A stretch of DNA of 64,000 bases from Streptomyces sp. NRRL S-1022. GTDB lineage: Bacteria; Actinomycetota; Actinomycetes; Streptomycetales; Streptomycetaceae. The notes under the pieces were generated by a model that saw only the letters and a list, made by a program, of their open reading frames with translations, searched no databases and was not told the DNA's origin. Below, piece by piece: positions 9,057 to 17,289 of the stretch (position 1 is the stretch's first letter; every line of letters begins with the position of its first letter). The position numbers and the translations under genes are program-made. The stretch covers positions 62,001-126,000 of the forward strand of contig NZ_JOIU01000017.1 in assembly GCF_000720135.1 (NCBI RefSeq), read 5' to 3'.

Positions 9057-9232
9057 CTGGACTCCTCCCGCCGGGGCCGCCACCCGGTCGGACCAAGTTC
9101 CCCCGCCCCGCACGGGCACACATCACGGGGGCCGTGGCCGGCTCCGGCCGGGGAACCCGTCGGCGTCCCCGCCGTTTTCGCACCGGGCCCCCGGGAACCC
9201 GGGCGGGGCGACGAGCGGAGCGGAGGACGGCG

Positions 9233-9478
9233 ATGACGGAACACACCGACGAGCCTGCCGACCGGTACGCACGGGCCCGGGGCGACGAGGAGCCCGGAGC
9301 ACACTCGGGCGGCGAGAGCCAGGCCCGCGAACGGACGATCCCGGGCACGGCGAGCGCGAAGGAGGGCTACCAGCCCGACCGCGGCACGGTGGCCGGCGAG
9401 CCGCTGCGCGGCGTGGGCACCGAGGACCAGGAGGGGGAGAGGCGGCAAGAGGACGAGGACACGGGTTCCGGCGGGTGA
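9233..9478 (+). CDS. Small hydrophilic, probably disordered protein
   Basis: An 81-residue protein made almost entirely of Glu, Asp, Gly, Arg, Thr and Pro with no hydrophobic core, so probably intrinsically disordered. The ATG at 9233 follows a strong GGAGG site at normal spacing, which is the main evidence that it is expressed. It diverges from the MFS transporter and converges on the GH16-like gene. Proteins of this composition in actinomycetes are often stress-associated, but nothing in the sequence proves that here. Confidence 0.55.
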   Translation: MTEHTDEPADRYARARGDEEPGAHSGGESQARERTIPGTASAKEGYQPDRGTVAGEPLRGVGTEDQEGERRQEDEDTGSGG

Positions 9479-9491
9479 CCCGGCGGACCCA

Positions 9492-9506
9492 CGGCACGCC
9501 GTGCCG
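9492..9506. terminator. Short GC palindrome between convergent genes
   Basis: CGGCACG at 9492-9498 pairs with CGTGCCG at 9500-9506, giving a tight hairpin between the convergent genes ending at 9478 and 9515. There is no U-run, as is usual in this genome type, so its role as a bidirectional terminator is only likely. Confidence 0.35.
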
Positions 9507-9514
9507 CGGACGGT

Positions 9515-10282
9515 TCAGGAATCGGCCGGTGCCCGCTCCTCGTCCCCGGCCCCGGTCTCGGCGTGCCGTGAACCGCCCGCGGACGGACGCCGTACCACCA
9601 GACTCGCCACCTCGAACGACATCTCGGTCGTCCCGGGGTCGGGCGAGGGGTGGTAACGGCCGGCGCTGACGGAGAGGTTGACGATCAGGTAGGCGTGCCA
9701 GCTGCGGCCCACGCCCCGTCCGTCCGCGAAGACCTGCGCGCCGTTCAGCCACCAGACCACCGACCGCGCCCCGAACTCGGTGCGCAGGTCCACCCAGGCG
9801 CCGGGCTGGACGGCGTCGTCGTCGAGGTAGCGGCTGCCGCCGCGCACGTGGTTGCTGAACTCCAGCAGATCCGGGTTGTCCGGGTGGTACTCGAAGACGT
9901 CGACCTCCTGGTCGCCGTCCCGCCACGTCCAGATGGCCGGCCAGGCACCGACCTCCTCGGGCAGTCGTACGCGCGCCTCCAGGACGTCCCCCGTCCGCAC
10001 GGTGAACTCCTCCTGGCTGCCCTCGGTGGTCAGCAGCCCCGTGTCCCACCATCCGTCGGGCCGGCGCGTGGCCCGGAAGACGCCCGAGCGGCTGTATTCG
10101 GCGTCGGGCACCAGGTAGTCCAGCTTGTTGTCGCCCGGGTTGACCGGCCCGCCCCCCGGATAGGCCCACGACCGCCCCGCGACCCACTGGGTCTCGGACG
10201 CGAAGTCCGCCGTGAACACGACGTCGGGCGGGGGCGGGACGCGAGGGCCCGGCAGCGGGCCGCGGGATGTCGATTCGTCCAT
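9515..10282 (-). CDS. GH16-like glycoside hydrolase/lectin-fold protein without signal peptide
   Basis: A 255-residue protein with a concanavalin-type jelly-roll fold suggested by WPAIWTW followed by EVDVFEYHP. EVDVFE fits the GH16 catalytic pattern E-x-D-x-x-E (nucleophile and acid/base glutamates), seen in laminarinases, lichenases and related beta-glucanases. Unusually, no signal peptide is visible: the chain begins MDESTSRGPLPG. Either it acts inside the cell, is exported without a leader, or the true start is elsewhere. ATG 10282 follows a GGTGAG site; upstream in-frame starts give Arg/Pro-rich sequence typical of non-coding frames. The exact polysaccharide substrate cannot be determined. 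Confidence 0.78.
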   Translation of the reverse strand: MDESTSRGPLPGPRVPPPPDVVFTADFASETQWVAGRSWAYPGGGPVNPGDNKLDYLVPDAEYSRSGVFRATRRPDGWWDTGLLTTEGSQEEFTVRTGDVLEARVRLPEEVGAWPAIWTWRDGDQEVDVFEYHPDNPDLLEFSNHVRGGSRYLDDDAVQPGAWVDLRTEFGARSVVWWLNGAQVFADGRGVGRSWHAYLIVNLSVSAGRYHPSPDPGTTEMSFEVASLVVRRPSAGGSRHAETGAGDEERAPADS

Positions 10283-10462
10283 ATGCGATGTCTCACCGGC
10301 TGGCGACCGGCCATGCCCCCGGGCGGCGGCCCGCCCGGGGGCACATGCGTTCGGCACTTCCACCGCACGGGCCCGGGTCGGCGCGGGCCGGCACCTCGCC
10401 GCGGACGTTCCGGGCATGGGCCGGCCACCGCGCCGGCAGCCCCCGCGCCCCGGCCGGCCCGG

Positions 10463-10636
10463 TCAGCGGACGACGCGGTGCTTCCTGCCCCCTCGGCGGA
10501 AGCGGATGCCGACGTAGACGAGGTCCAGGACGAGCACGACGGCGCCGATGACCAGCAGGTAGAACAGGCCGTGCACGGCGACGCCGATGATGCCCAGGAC
10601 GACGGCCACGAGGATCAGGAACAGGAAAACGCTCAT
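10463..10636 (-). CDS. Small hydrophobic membrane protein
   Basis: A 57-residue protein consisting of two transmembrane segments (about residues 3-20 and 24-44) and a basic tail ending RKHRVVR, which would lie in the cytoplasm. The ATG at 10636 has GGGAG at normal spacing. It sits 25 bases downstream of the PRC-barrel gene on the same strand, so the two are probably co-transcribed. Proteins of this type are commonly annotated simply as hydrophobic protein in Streptomyces; function unknown. Confidence 0.7.
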   Translation of the reverse strand: MSVFLFLILVAVVLGIIGVAVHGLFYLLVIGAVVLVLDLVYVGIRFRRGGRKHRVVR

Positions 10637-10661
10637 CGGATCTCCCGTCGGCTTCGGTGGG

Positions 10662-11018
10662 TCAGCGGCGGCCCAGGCGCCGCTCGCCGCCGGCGCCCGG
10701 GGTGTAGGTCAGCTCGTAGTGGGCGAAGACGGTCGGCTCGTCGGCGGCGGGCAGCTCCCCGTCGATCTCGATCGACGGGGCCTTCTTGACCCGCTCCTTG
10801 CCGTGGGCGACCTTCAGGTATCCCGGACCGACGGTCGCGCCGGGCAGGGGCACGAACACCAGCCGGCGGCGGGTGGGCAGGCCCACGGTCACTGTGGCGA
10901 AAAAGGGCTGGTCGGTGCTGGTGTCCACGTAGACGGCCTCCAGCGTGCCGATCTTGTGCCCGTCCGCGTCGACGACGTCGTGCCCTCGCCATTCGCGGAT
11001 ATCGGATGCCTCGAACAT
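10662..11018 (-). CDS. PRC-barrel domain protein
   Basis: A 118-residue soluble protein with a PRC-barrel-like N-terminal half: an opening DIREWRGHDVVDADGHKIG stretch, then EAVYVDT and RRLVFVPL strands, as in the actinomycete PRC-barrel stress proteins. PRC barrels are small beta barrels that mediate protein or RNA contacts. The ATG at 11018 is preceded by GAGGAGG. It is the first gene of a probable two-gene unit with the small membrane protein downstream. Specific role unknown. Confidence 0.8.
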   Translation of the reverse strand: MFEASDIREWRGHDVVDADGHKIGTLEAVYVDTSTDQPFFATVTVGLPTRRRLVFVPLPGATVGPGYLKVAHGKERVKKAPSIEIDGELPAADEPTVFAHYELTYTPGAGGERRLGRR

Positions 11019-11047
11019 CACAACCTCCTCTGCGGGGGTACCCATGG

Positions 11048-11652
11048 TCAGGCCGGTGATGTCACCCCCGCCAGCCGGGCCGCGTCCGGGCCGGTCGCGC
11101 CCGGGTCCAGCCGGACGCGCAGGCTCCGGACGCTGCGGGCGACCCGGCCCGGGCCGTACGACACCGGGTCGACCGCGTGGCTCGCGGTTCCCTCCCAGCG
11201 GTTCGCGCAGGCGAGGGCGAGGGCGGTGACCCACAGCTTGCTGTCGTCGTGGGAGGCGGTGCCGTCGGCCAGCCGGCGCAGGTCCGTGGAGCCGGTCCGG
11301 TGCAGCGAGCTGCTGAGGTGGACGAGCCGGGCCGGCTCGGCCATCAGGGCCGTCAGCAGGTAGGGAGCGACGGTGTTGACCGTGCTCACGTCGGGGGAGT
11401 GCAGGGCGCCGGCATTGTGGATCACGGCGTCGAAGCGGCCGAACGCGCCGGCCTGCCGGGCGGCGTCACGGATCGGATCGACTTCGCCGAGATCACCCGT
11501 GACGACCCCCTCCCACCGGGCGGTGTCGTCCGCCCCCGTGAGCCGGGAGGGGTTGCGAACGTGGACGAGCGCGTCGTGCCCGTCGTCGGCCAGCGCGTGC
11601 GCCGTGTCCCGCCCCACTCCGCTGGATGCCCGGTCACCAGGATCAGTGCCAT
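11048..11652 (-). pseudogene. Broken short-chain dehydrogenase (SDR) gene
   Basis: The start ATG at 11652 opens MALILVTG, the beginning of an SDR nucleotide-binding motif, but the frame is then lost. The rest of the motif, SSGVGRDTAHALADDGHD, continues in another frame. The break is explained by one missing G in a G-run (complement of 11629-11631). Further along, VIHNAGAL is normal, but the catalytic Tyr of the YxxxK motif reads His (HDDSK), and the C-terminal third does not resemble the family. A sequencing error could explain the frameshift but not the lost tyrosine, so I call it a decayed gene. Confidence 0.7.
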
Positions 11653-11828
11653 GTCCGTCCGTCATCTCCCGTGTGTGCCGCCTGCCGGCGGACGCGGTCC
11701 TCGAACCAGCCGACGGCGGCCCCGGGATGCCCGGTGGTGGCGCGGGGCGCCGTCGGTCCGTCGTCGTGCACCGGCCCCGCCGGCGTCACATCCGTGGCGG
11801 GCTGTCCGGTGGAGGTGGCCGGCGGGGG

Positions 11829-12845
11829 TCAGGGCGTGAGCAGGGCCTTGATGGCGCGGCGCTCGTCCATCGCCCGGTAGCCCTCGGCGACCTGGTCCAG
11901 GGGCAGGGTCAGGTCGAAGACCTTGCCCGGGTTGATCCGGCCGGACAGGACGCGGTCGATCAGGTCGGGCAGGTAGCGGCGCACGGGTGCCGGTCCGCCG
12001 CGCAGGCCGACCTGGGAGAAGAACAGCTCCTGGCCGTCCACGGCCACCTCGTGCGGGACGCCGACGAAGCCGACGTTCCCGCCGGGCCGCGCCGAGTGCA
12101 GGGCCTGCCGCATGGCCTCGGGCGTGCCGACGCACTCCAGCACCGAGTCGGCGCCGATGCCGTCCGTGAGGTCCTTGACGCGGGCGATGCCTTCGTCGCC
12201 GCGCTCGCTGACGATGTCGGTGGCGCCGAACTCGCGGGCGAGGTTCTGCCGGGACTCGTGCCGGCTCATGGCGATGATCCGCTCGGCGCCCAGCTCCCCG
12301 GCGGCGATGACACCGCACAGGCCGACCGCTCCGTCGCCGACCACGACGACCGTGGAGCCGGGCTTCACCTCGGCGGCGAGGGCGGCGTACCAGCCGGTGC
12401 CCATCACGTCGGAGACGGCGAGCAGGCTGGGCACGAGGTCGCCGGCCGGGTGCTCGTCCGTGGCGACCAGGGTGCCGTGGGCGTTGGGGATGCGGACGTA
12501 GTCGGCCTGGCAGGTGCTCATGAACTCACGGTTCAGACAGCTGGACTGCCAGCCGTTGCGGCAGTTCGCGCAGGTGTTGTCCGAGGTGGCGAAGGAGCCG
12601 ACCACGAACTGTCCCGGCTGGACGTGGGTGACCTCGCTGCCGACCTCCTCGACGATGCCGACGTACTCGTGACCCATCGGGTGGGGATCGCCGATGGGCT
12701 CCGCACCGCGGTACGGCCACAGGTCCGAGCCGCACACACAGGTGGCCACCGTGCGGATGATCGCATCGGTGGGCCGGCTGATCTCCGGGTCGTCGAGGTT
12801 CTCGAAGCGCACGTCGCCGGGCGCGTGGATGACTGCTCCGCGCAT
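11829..12845 (-). CDS. Zinc-dependent alcohol dehydrogenase (MDR family)
   Basis: A 338-residue medium-chain dehydrogenase. Catalytic zinc residues are visible as CGSDLW (Cys) and GHEYVGIVEEVG (His-Glu); the structural zinc lobe retains DNTCANCRNGWQSSC, somewhat changed from the usual four-cysteine pattern. The Rossmann motif VVVGDGAVGL is intact. It should oxidise or reduce an alcohol/aldehyde with NAD(P). The ATG at 12845 follows GAAGGAAG. About 160 bases separate it from the SDR relic downstream; that gap holds no recognisable gene. Substrate unknown. Confidence 0.88.
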   Translation of the reverse strand: MRGAVIHAPGDVRFENLDDPEISRPTDAIIRTVATCVCGSDLWPYRGAEPIGDPHPMGHEYVGIVEEVGSEVTHVQPGQFVVGSFATSDNTCANCRNGWQSSCLNREFMSTCQADYVRIPNAHGTLVATDEHPAGDLVPSLLAVSDVMGTGWYAALAAEVKPGSTVVVVGDGAVGLCGVIAAGELGAERIIAMSRHESRQNLAREFGATDIVSERGDEGIARVKDLTDGIGADSVLECVGTPEAMRQALHSARPGGNVGFVGVPHEVAVDGQELFFSQVGLRGGPAPVRRYLPDLIDRVLSGRINPGKVFDLTLPLDQVAEGYRAMDERRAIKALLTP

Positions 12846-12962
12846 GGTGGTCTTCCTTCGGTACGAGGGCTCGTGCCGCAGCCCTGGGTCGCAGACGCTG
12901 CTCACGGTCGAGCCTCACACCGGAAGGCCGACGCGAAAAGCGGAGGGATCCATCCGGGGAGG

Positions 12963-13001
12963 AACCCCTTCCGGGAGGGAGACATCCCCGGGAGGGGTTC
13001 G
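12963..13001 (-). terminator. Hairpin downstream of the xylanase gene
   Basis: GAACCCCTTCCGGG at 12963-12976 pairs with CCCGGGAGGGGTTC at 12988-13001 (13 of 14 positions, 11-base loop). It lies just past the stop of the minus-strand xylanase gene and before the alcohol dehydrogenase promoter, as expected for a terminator. Confidence 0.6.
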
Positions 13002-13047
13002 TCCGGGCGGCTGGTACCGGTACCGGCTACGACGCCTGACCCGTGCC

Positions 13048-14025
13048 TCAGCCGGTACTGCAGGAGACCGTCGGCCAGGTCCAGTTGCCGTTGGGCTGGA
13101 TGGTGACGCCCCAGTTGTCGCCGTTGCCGTTGGGCTTGGCGACCAGTACCTGACTGCTGGGATAGCCGGCGCTGACGTTCCAGGTGGAGAGGACCTTCGC
13201 CGGGGACGGCACGTTCATCGTGACCGTCCAGTTGCCGGCGCCGGAGACGGCGACGTTCAGGTTGTACCGGTCGCCCCACTGCTGGCCGGCGGACAGGGTC
13301 GCGGTGCAGCCGCCGCCCCCGCCACCACCGCCGCCACCCGAACCGGCGCCGTCCACCGTGATGTTGGAGTTGCCGCTGCTCTGGTATCCCTCGGTGGCGA
13401 GGATCATGTAGTAGTTGAAGCTGCCGAGGGGCATGCCGGCGCGGGCCCAGGCGTCGAAGTGGTTACCGGTGGTGATGGTGCCGCCGGTCCGCTTGGTCTG
13501 CCGGACGCTCCAGTACTGGTTGAAGGTCTTGTTGCCCTCCACGGAGGGGGCGTTGTACCGGGTGGTCTGGTAGATGTCGTACGTGCCGCCGTCACTGGTG
13601 ACCGTGCCCTTGTACGTTCCGGTCGGCCGGTAGGTCCCCCAGTTGTCGACGATGTAGTACTCCACCAGCGGGTTGGACGTCCACCCGTACAGCGCCAGGT
13701 AGGCGTTGCCGGACGGGTTGAAGGTGCCCGAGTAGGTCACCGCCCTGCGTCCGCCGTTGCTCCAGCCCTTGCCGGCGACGAAGTTGCCGGTGTTGCTCCA
13801 GGAGGTGCTGTAGTTGCCACCGGAGCCCAGGTTCATGGAGACCGTGCCCGGGGCGTCCGTCCAGAACGAGTAGTAGTAACCGTTGTTCGTGCCGGTCTGG
13901 TTGCCGGTGACGACCGTGTCGGCCTGGGCGGTGCCGGGCAGTGTCAGCGCGGCCACGCCGACCAGCAGCATGGTGCAGGCACTGCTGACGAACAGCCGTA
14001 AACGGCGCAAGAGTGCGTCCTTCAT
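13048..14025 (-). CDS. Secreted endo-1,4-beta-xylanase, GH11 with C-terminal CBM2
   Basis: A 325-residue secreted enzyme: signal peptide 1-36 cleaved after TAQA, GH11 jelly-roll domain about 37-225, a glycine linker with ten consecutive glycines near 230-239, and a CBM2 module 240-325 bounded by two cysteines. The nucleophile is Glu122 in [13 protein letters not shown] and the acid/base is Glu212 in ATEGYQSSG. It hydrolyses internal beta-1,4 bonds of xylan while the CBM2 anchors it to cellulose or xylan. The ATG at 14025 follows GGAG. Codon 9, in the signal peptide, is TTA, so translation probably needs the bldA tRNA. The upstream region holds TTTCGG/CCGAAA inverted repeats. Confidence 0.95.
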   Translation of the reverse strand: MKDALLRRLRLFVSSACTMLLVGVAALTLPGTAQADTVVTGNQTGTNNGYYYSFWTDAPGTVSMNLGSGGNYSTSWSNTGNFVAGKGWSNGGRRAVTYSGTFNPSGNAYLALYGWTSNPLVEYYIVDNWGTYRPTGTYKGTVTSDGGTYDIYQTTRYNAPSVEGNKTFNQYWSVRQTKRTGGTITTGNHFDAWARAGMPLGSFNYYMILATEGYQSSGNSNITVDGAGSGGGGGGGGGGCTATLSAGQQWGDRYNLNVAVSGAGNWTVTMNVPSPAKVLSTWNVSAGYPSSQVLVAKPNGNGDNWGVTIQPNGNWTWPTVSCSTG

Positions 14026-14111
14026 GCATGTCTCCTCGTCCTCGTGCGTCCTCGTGCTCCGACCCCCCTCAACGGCGACAGTGTTGGACGGCCCTGATGC
14101 ACTGTCAATAT

Positions 14112-14134
14112 TTTCGGCGATGATTCCGAAACAT
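14112..14134. promoter_or_regulatory. Inverted repeat upstream of the xylanase gene
   Basis: TTTCGG at 14112-14117 and CCGAAA at 14126-14131 form an inverted repeat with an 8-base spacer, about 90 bases upstream of the xylanase start in a locally AT-rich stretch. Xylanase promoters of Streptomyces are known to carry palindromes built on CGAAA/TTTCG. This suggests an operator for a LacI-type xylan regulator; inference from motif and position. Confidence 0.45.
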
Positions 14135-14258
14135 CAGCGGAGCCTGGATAGCCGAACTGGGCCATGTTTTCCCTGTTCAACGGGAGAAAGCGTCAACGCT
14201 GGGCAGCAGGATGTCTTCCGGGGAGGTGAAGGAGAGGCGGTGGTGGCGGCTCTCCGTC

Positions 14259-14271
14259 CCGAATGTTTCGG
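14259..14271. promoter_or_regulatory. Second CCGAA/TTCGG palindrome near the anmK end
   Basis: CCGAATGTTTCGG at 14259-14271 is a short palindrome ending three bases before the last codon of the anmK gene. ATGTTTCGG here is the exact inverse of CCGAAACAT at 14126-14134, so the two sites may bind the same regulator, or this one may act as the anmK terminator. Confidence 0.35.
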
Positions 14272-14273
14272 AA

Positions 14274-15446
14274 TCAGGAGCGAACGATCCGCAGCCGGCG
14301 CGGCGGCCGTGCCACCGGCTCGGGCAGGCGCAGGGGCGTCAGGCCGGGCGTGATGCTGCCGAGCAGCGTGGCTCGGGAGGCGCCGGTGGCGCTGGGGTGG
14401 GTGCCGGGCAGGCCGTGGACCGTGAGGAAGCCCAGGACGGCGAAGGCGAGGGCCTCCTTGGCGTCCGAGGGCAGGCCCAGGTCGTCACTGGGGCGCACCG
14501 GCACACCGGGCAGTTCCTCGGTGATCATGCGCATGAGCACCGGGTTGCGGGTGCCGCCGCCGGAGGCGACGAGCTGGGTGACCCCGTGGGCGCGGCAGGC
14601 GTCGGCCACGGTCACGGCGGTCAGCCGGGTCAGCGTGGCCAGGACGTCGTCGGGGGCGGGCGTGGGTACGGCGTCGAGCGCCCGCTGCAGGTAGGGGAGG
14701 TGGAAGTGTTCCTTGCCGGTGGTCTTGGGGGCGGCCCGGCGGTAGTAGGGGTCGTCCAGGAGGACGCGGAGCAGTTCGGGGCGTACCCGTCCGGCGGCGG
14801 CCCGGCGCCCGTCCGCGTCGTAGGCGGCGGTGCCGTCGGTGAAGTGGTGGACGGCCGCGTCGAGCAGGGCGTTGGCGGGTCCGGTGTCGAAGGCCAGCGG
14901 CGCGGCTCCGGGCGCGAGGACAGTGACGTTGGCGATGCCGCCGAGGTTCAGCGCGGCGGGGGTGCCGGGCAGCCCGCACAGCAGCAGGGCGTCGGTCATG
15001 CCGACGAGCGGGGCGCCCTGGCCGCCGGCCGCGACGTCCCTGCTGCGCAGGTCAGAGACGACGGGGAGTCCGGTTGCCTCGGCGATCCAGGCGGCCCGGC
15101 CGAGCTGCAGCGTGCCGCGGACGATGCCGTCCTCGACCCAGTGGTGCACCGTCTGGCCGTGCGAGACCACCAGGTCCGCGGCGCCCGCGCACAGCTCCCG
15201 CAGGGCGCGCGCGGCCGCACCGGCGAAGGCCTGCCCGATACCGCTGTCCAGGGCGCAGACCGCCTGCGTGGTCGTGACCGCCGGCGGCAGGCAGGCCACG
15301 ACGCGGGCGCGCAGGTCGTCGGCGTAGGGAACGGAGAGGTGTCCGAGGGGTCGCAGCAGCAGGGTGTCGTCGTCCAGGGCGAGGTCCGCGGCGGCCGCCT
15401 CGATCGCGTCGTGGGAGGTGCCCGACATCAGGCCGATCACCCGCAT
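14274..15446 (-). CDS. anmK: Anhydro-N-acetylmuramic acid kinase
   Basis: A 390-residue kinase of the AnmK family, normal length. It opens MRVIGLMSGTSHDAIEAA, the family phosphate-binding signature (usually MSGTSLDGID; here His-Asp-Ala replace Leu-Asp-Gly). Later LNLGGIANVT and FDTGPANALLD, both family hallmarks, are present, as is a C-terminal ASGGGTRNP loop. AnmK opens the 1,6-anhydro ring of anhydro-MurNAc and phosphorylates it to MurNAc-6-phosphate in peptidoglycan recycling. The gene lies 87 bases downstream of a sodium:solute symporter on the same strand, suggesting that the pair imports and activates cell-wall sugar. Confidence 0.92.
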   Translation of the reverse strand: MRVIGLMSGTSHDAIEAAAADLALDDDTLLLRPLGHLSVPYADDLRARVVACLPPAVTTTQAVCALDSGIGQAFAGAAARALRELCAGAADLVVSHGQTVHHWVEDGIVRGTLQLGRAAWIAEATGLPVVSDLRSRDVAAGGQGAPLVGMTDALLLCGLPGTPAALNLGGIANVTVLAPGAAPLAFDTGPANALLDAAVHHFTDGTAAYDADGRRAAAGRVRPELLRVLLDDPYYRRAAPKTTGKEHFHLPYLQRALDAVPTPAPDDVLATLTRLTAVTVADACRAHGVTQLVASGGGTRNPVLMRMITEELPGVPVRPSDDLGLPSDAKEALAFAVLGFLTVHGLPGTHPSATGASRATLLGSITPGLTPLRLPEPVARPPRRLRIVRS

Positions 15447-15533
15447 GGCGTCTCCTCTCCGGCGGGCGGAGCGGAGTGCGGCTGGGGCATGGTTCCTCCG
15501 GGATGTCGGTCGGGCTCGCGCGGTCCGGGGCGG

Positions 15534-17129
15534 TCAGTCCGAGCGGGTGGCCGCCGTGACCCGGCCCTCGCCGGGGTCCGGACCGCTCGCGGCCACGCCG
15601 GCCCCGGCCGGCCCGGGGGCGCGGTGCAGCAGGCTCAGCAGGCCGCCGACGGTGAGGGTGACGGCCACCCCGACCGGGACCAGCCACTGGGCGGCGATCG
15701 CCGTCGGGACGGTGGCGCCGGACGTGGTGACGTCGATCCGCACCGCGCGCACGATGTACGTCATCACCGCGACGGTCACCAGGAACGCCACGACGGAGTC
15801 GGCCTCGTGGGCCCGCCGCACGGTCCGGCCCAGCAGGAACGCGCCGAGCAGGGCGCCGTAGGTGTAGCCGGCGATGGTCAGACCGGTGAGGTAGACGTTG
15901 CCGGTGCCGGTGCTGAAGGCACACGCGAAGACCGCCATCAGCGCCGCCCACACCAGGGTCATCACCCGGGCGAGTCTCAGCAGTGACGCCTCGGAGGGCG
16001 TCGTGCGCAGGAAACTGCGGACGATGTCGGCGACGGTCGAGTTCGACATGGAGTTCAGCGCCGAGGACAGCGAGCCCATGGCGGCGCCGAGGATGCCGGC
16101 CACGAGCAGGCCGGAGACCACCACGGGCAGCCCGTGCAGGATGAAGTGCGGATAGAGGTCGTCGGAGCTGCTCAGGCCGAGTTCCTGGAAGCTCCTGCCC
16201 TCGTTGTACGACCACAGCAGTGCGCCGACGAGCGAGAAGGCCGCGAACTGGAGGGTGACGAAGACACCCGAGGCGACCATGGCCTTCTGGCCGTCACGCA
16301 GGGAACGGGTGGCCAGGACGCGCTGGACGATGAGCTGGTCGGAGCCGTGGCTTGCCATGGCGAAGATCGCGCCGCCGACGATGGCGGTGGGCAGGGCGAA
16401 CGGGCTGGTCAGGACGTGCGCGAGGGAGAAGTCGGTGTCGAACAGCCGGAACTGGCCCGCGTCGAAGGCGCGGGCGAGACCGGCGCCGCCGACGTGCGCG
16501 GACAGCACGGCGACGGCGAGGACCGCGCCGCCCAGGTAGAGGCCCATCTGGATGGCGTCGGTCCAGATCACCGCCTTGATGCCACCGAGATAGGTGTAGA
16601 CGACGGTGATCGCGGTGAGCACGACGATGATGACCCGGTAGTCCGCGCGGACGCCGAACTCGTCGAGCAGCAGCTTGATGGGGATCGCGGAGGCGAACAG
16701 CCGGACGCCCTCGGCCAGGAGCCGGGTGCAGACGAAGGTGACCGAGGCCAGCCCCTGGAGCCGGGGCCCGAACCTGGTGCCGAGGTACTGGTAGGCGCTG
16801 ACGAAGCCGCCGCGTTTGTACAGGGGGATGAGAACGGTGGCCACGACGACACGGCCGACGACGTACCCCAGGGCCAGTTCGACGTTGCCGAAGCCCTGGC
16901 CGCTGTAGGCGCCGCCGGGCACGCTGATGACGGTGAGCACGCTGGTCTCGGTGGCGACCACGGAGAACGAGACGGTCCACCACGGCATGCTGCTCTCGCC
17001 GACGAAGTAGTCCTTCGACGTCTTCTGCCGGCCGGCCAGCCGGAGTCCGGTCACGGCGATCGCCACCAGGTAGACGCCGATCACCACGAGGTCGAGTTGG
17101 CGCACACTTTCTCCGACTGCTGCTGTCAT
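15534..17129 (-). CDS. Sodium:solute symporter (SSS family)
   Basis: A 531-residue integral membrane transporter of the SSS family with about 13 helices. Visible hallmarks are the first helix LVVIGVYLVAIAVTGL, the GRQKTSKDYFVGE loop, and ATETSVLTVISVPGGAY in the second-third helix region, and the GSLSSALNSMSNSTVADI segment that resembles the sodium-binding helix. The ATG at 17129 has GAAGG about 8 bases upstream; an upstream in-frame start exists at 17186 without a clear site. It precedes anmK in what looks like a two-gene operon, so anhydro-muropeptide sugars are the best guess for its substrate; other sugars are possible. Confidence 0.88.
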   Translation of the reverse strand: MTAAVGESVRQLDLVVIGVYLVAIAVTGLRLAGRQKTSKDYFVGESSMPWWTVSFSVVATETSVLTVISVPGGAYSGQGFGNVELALGYVVGRVVVATVLIPLYKRGGFVSAYQYLGTRFGPRLQGLASVTFVCTRLLAEGVRLFASAIPIKLLLDEFGVRADYRVIIVVLTAITVVYTYLGGIKAVIWTDAIQMGLYLGGAVLAVAVLSAHVGGAGLARAFDAGQFRLFDTDFSLAHVLTSPFALPTAIVGGAIFAMASHGSDQLIVQRVLATRSLRDGQKAMVASGVFVTLQFAAFSLVGALLWSYNEGRSFQELGLSSSDDLYPHFILHGLPVVVSGLLVAGILGAAMGSLSSALNSMSNSTVADIVRSFLRTTPSEASLLRLARVMTLVWAALMAVFACAFSTGTGNVYLTGLTIAGYTYGALLGAFLLGRTVRRAHEADSVVAFLVTVAVMTYIVRAVRIDVTTSGATVPTAIAAQWLVPVGVAVTLTVGGLLSLLHRAPGPAGAGVAASGPDPGEGRVTAATRSD

Positions 17130-17289
17130 GCGGCACGCCTTCGTGTCCGGGGATTCCGTCCCGTCGGACGGACGGTATGTCAACAAGTAACCACCGTCGG
17201 TGACTCCCGTACATTCCTGACGGCCGACCGGGTGCGCCCACCGTGTCCCACCCCGGCGTGCCGCGCCGCGGTGGGCCGCCGGCCCCCGC

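Noticed and set aside
11662..11828. Short frame VHDDGPTAPRATTGHPGAAV... between the alcohol dehydrogenase and the SDR relic
   Set aside because: It has GTG starts but no ribosome binding site or homology that I recognise; too weak to call a gene.
12930..13030. Possible riboswitch between xylanase and alcohol dehydrogenase genes
   Set aside because: The only strong structure is the 13/14 hairpin, which is better explained as a terminator.
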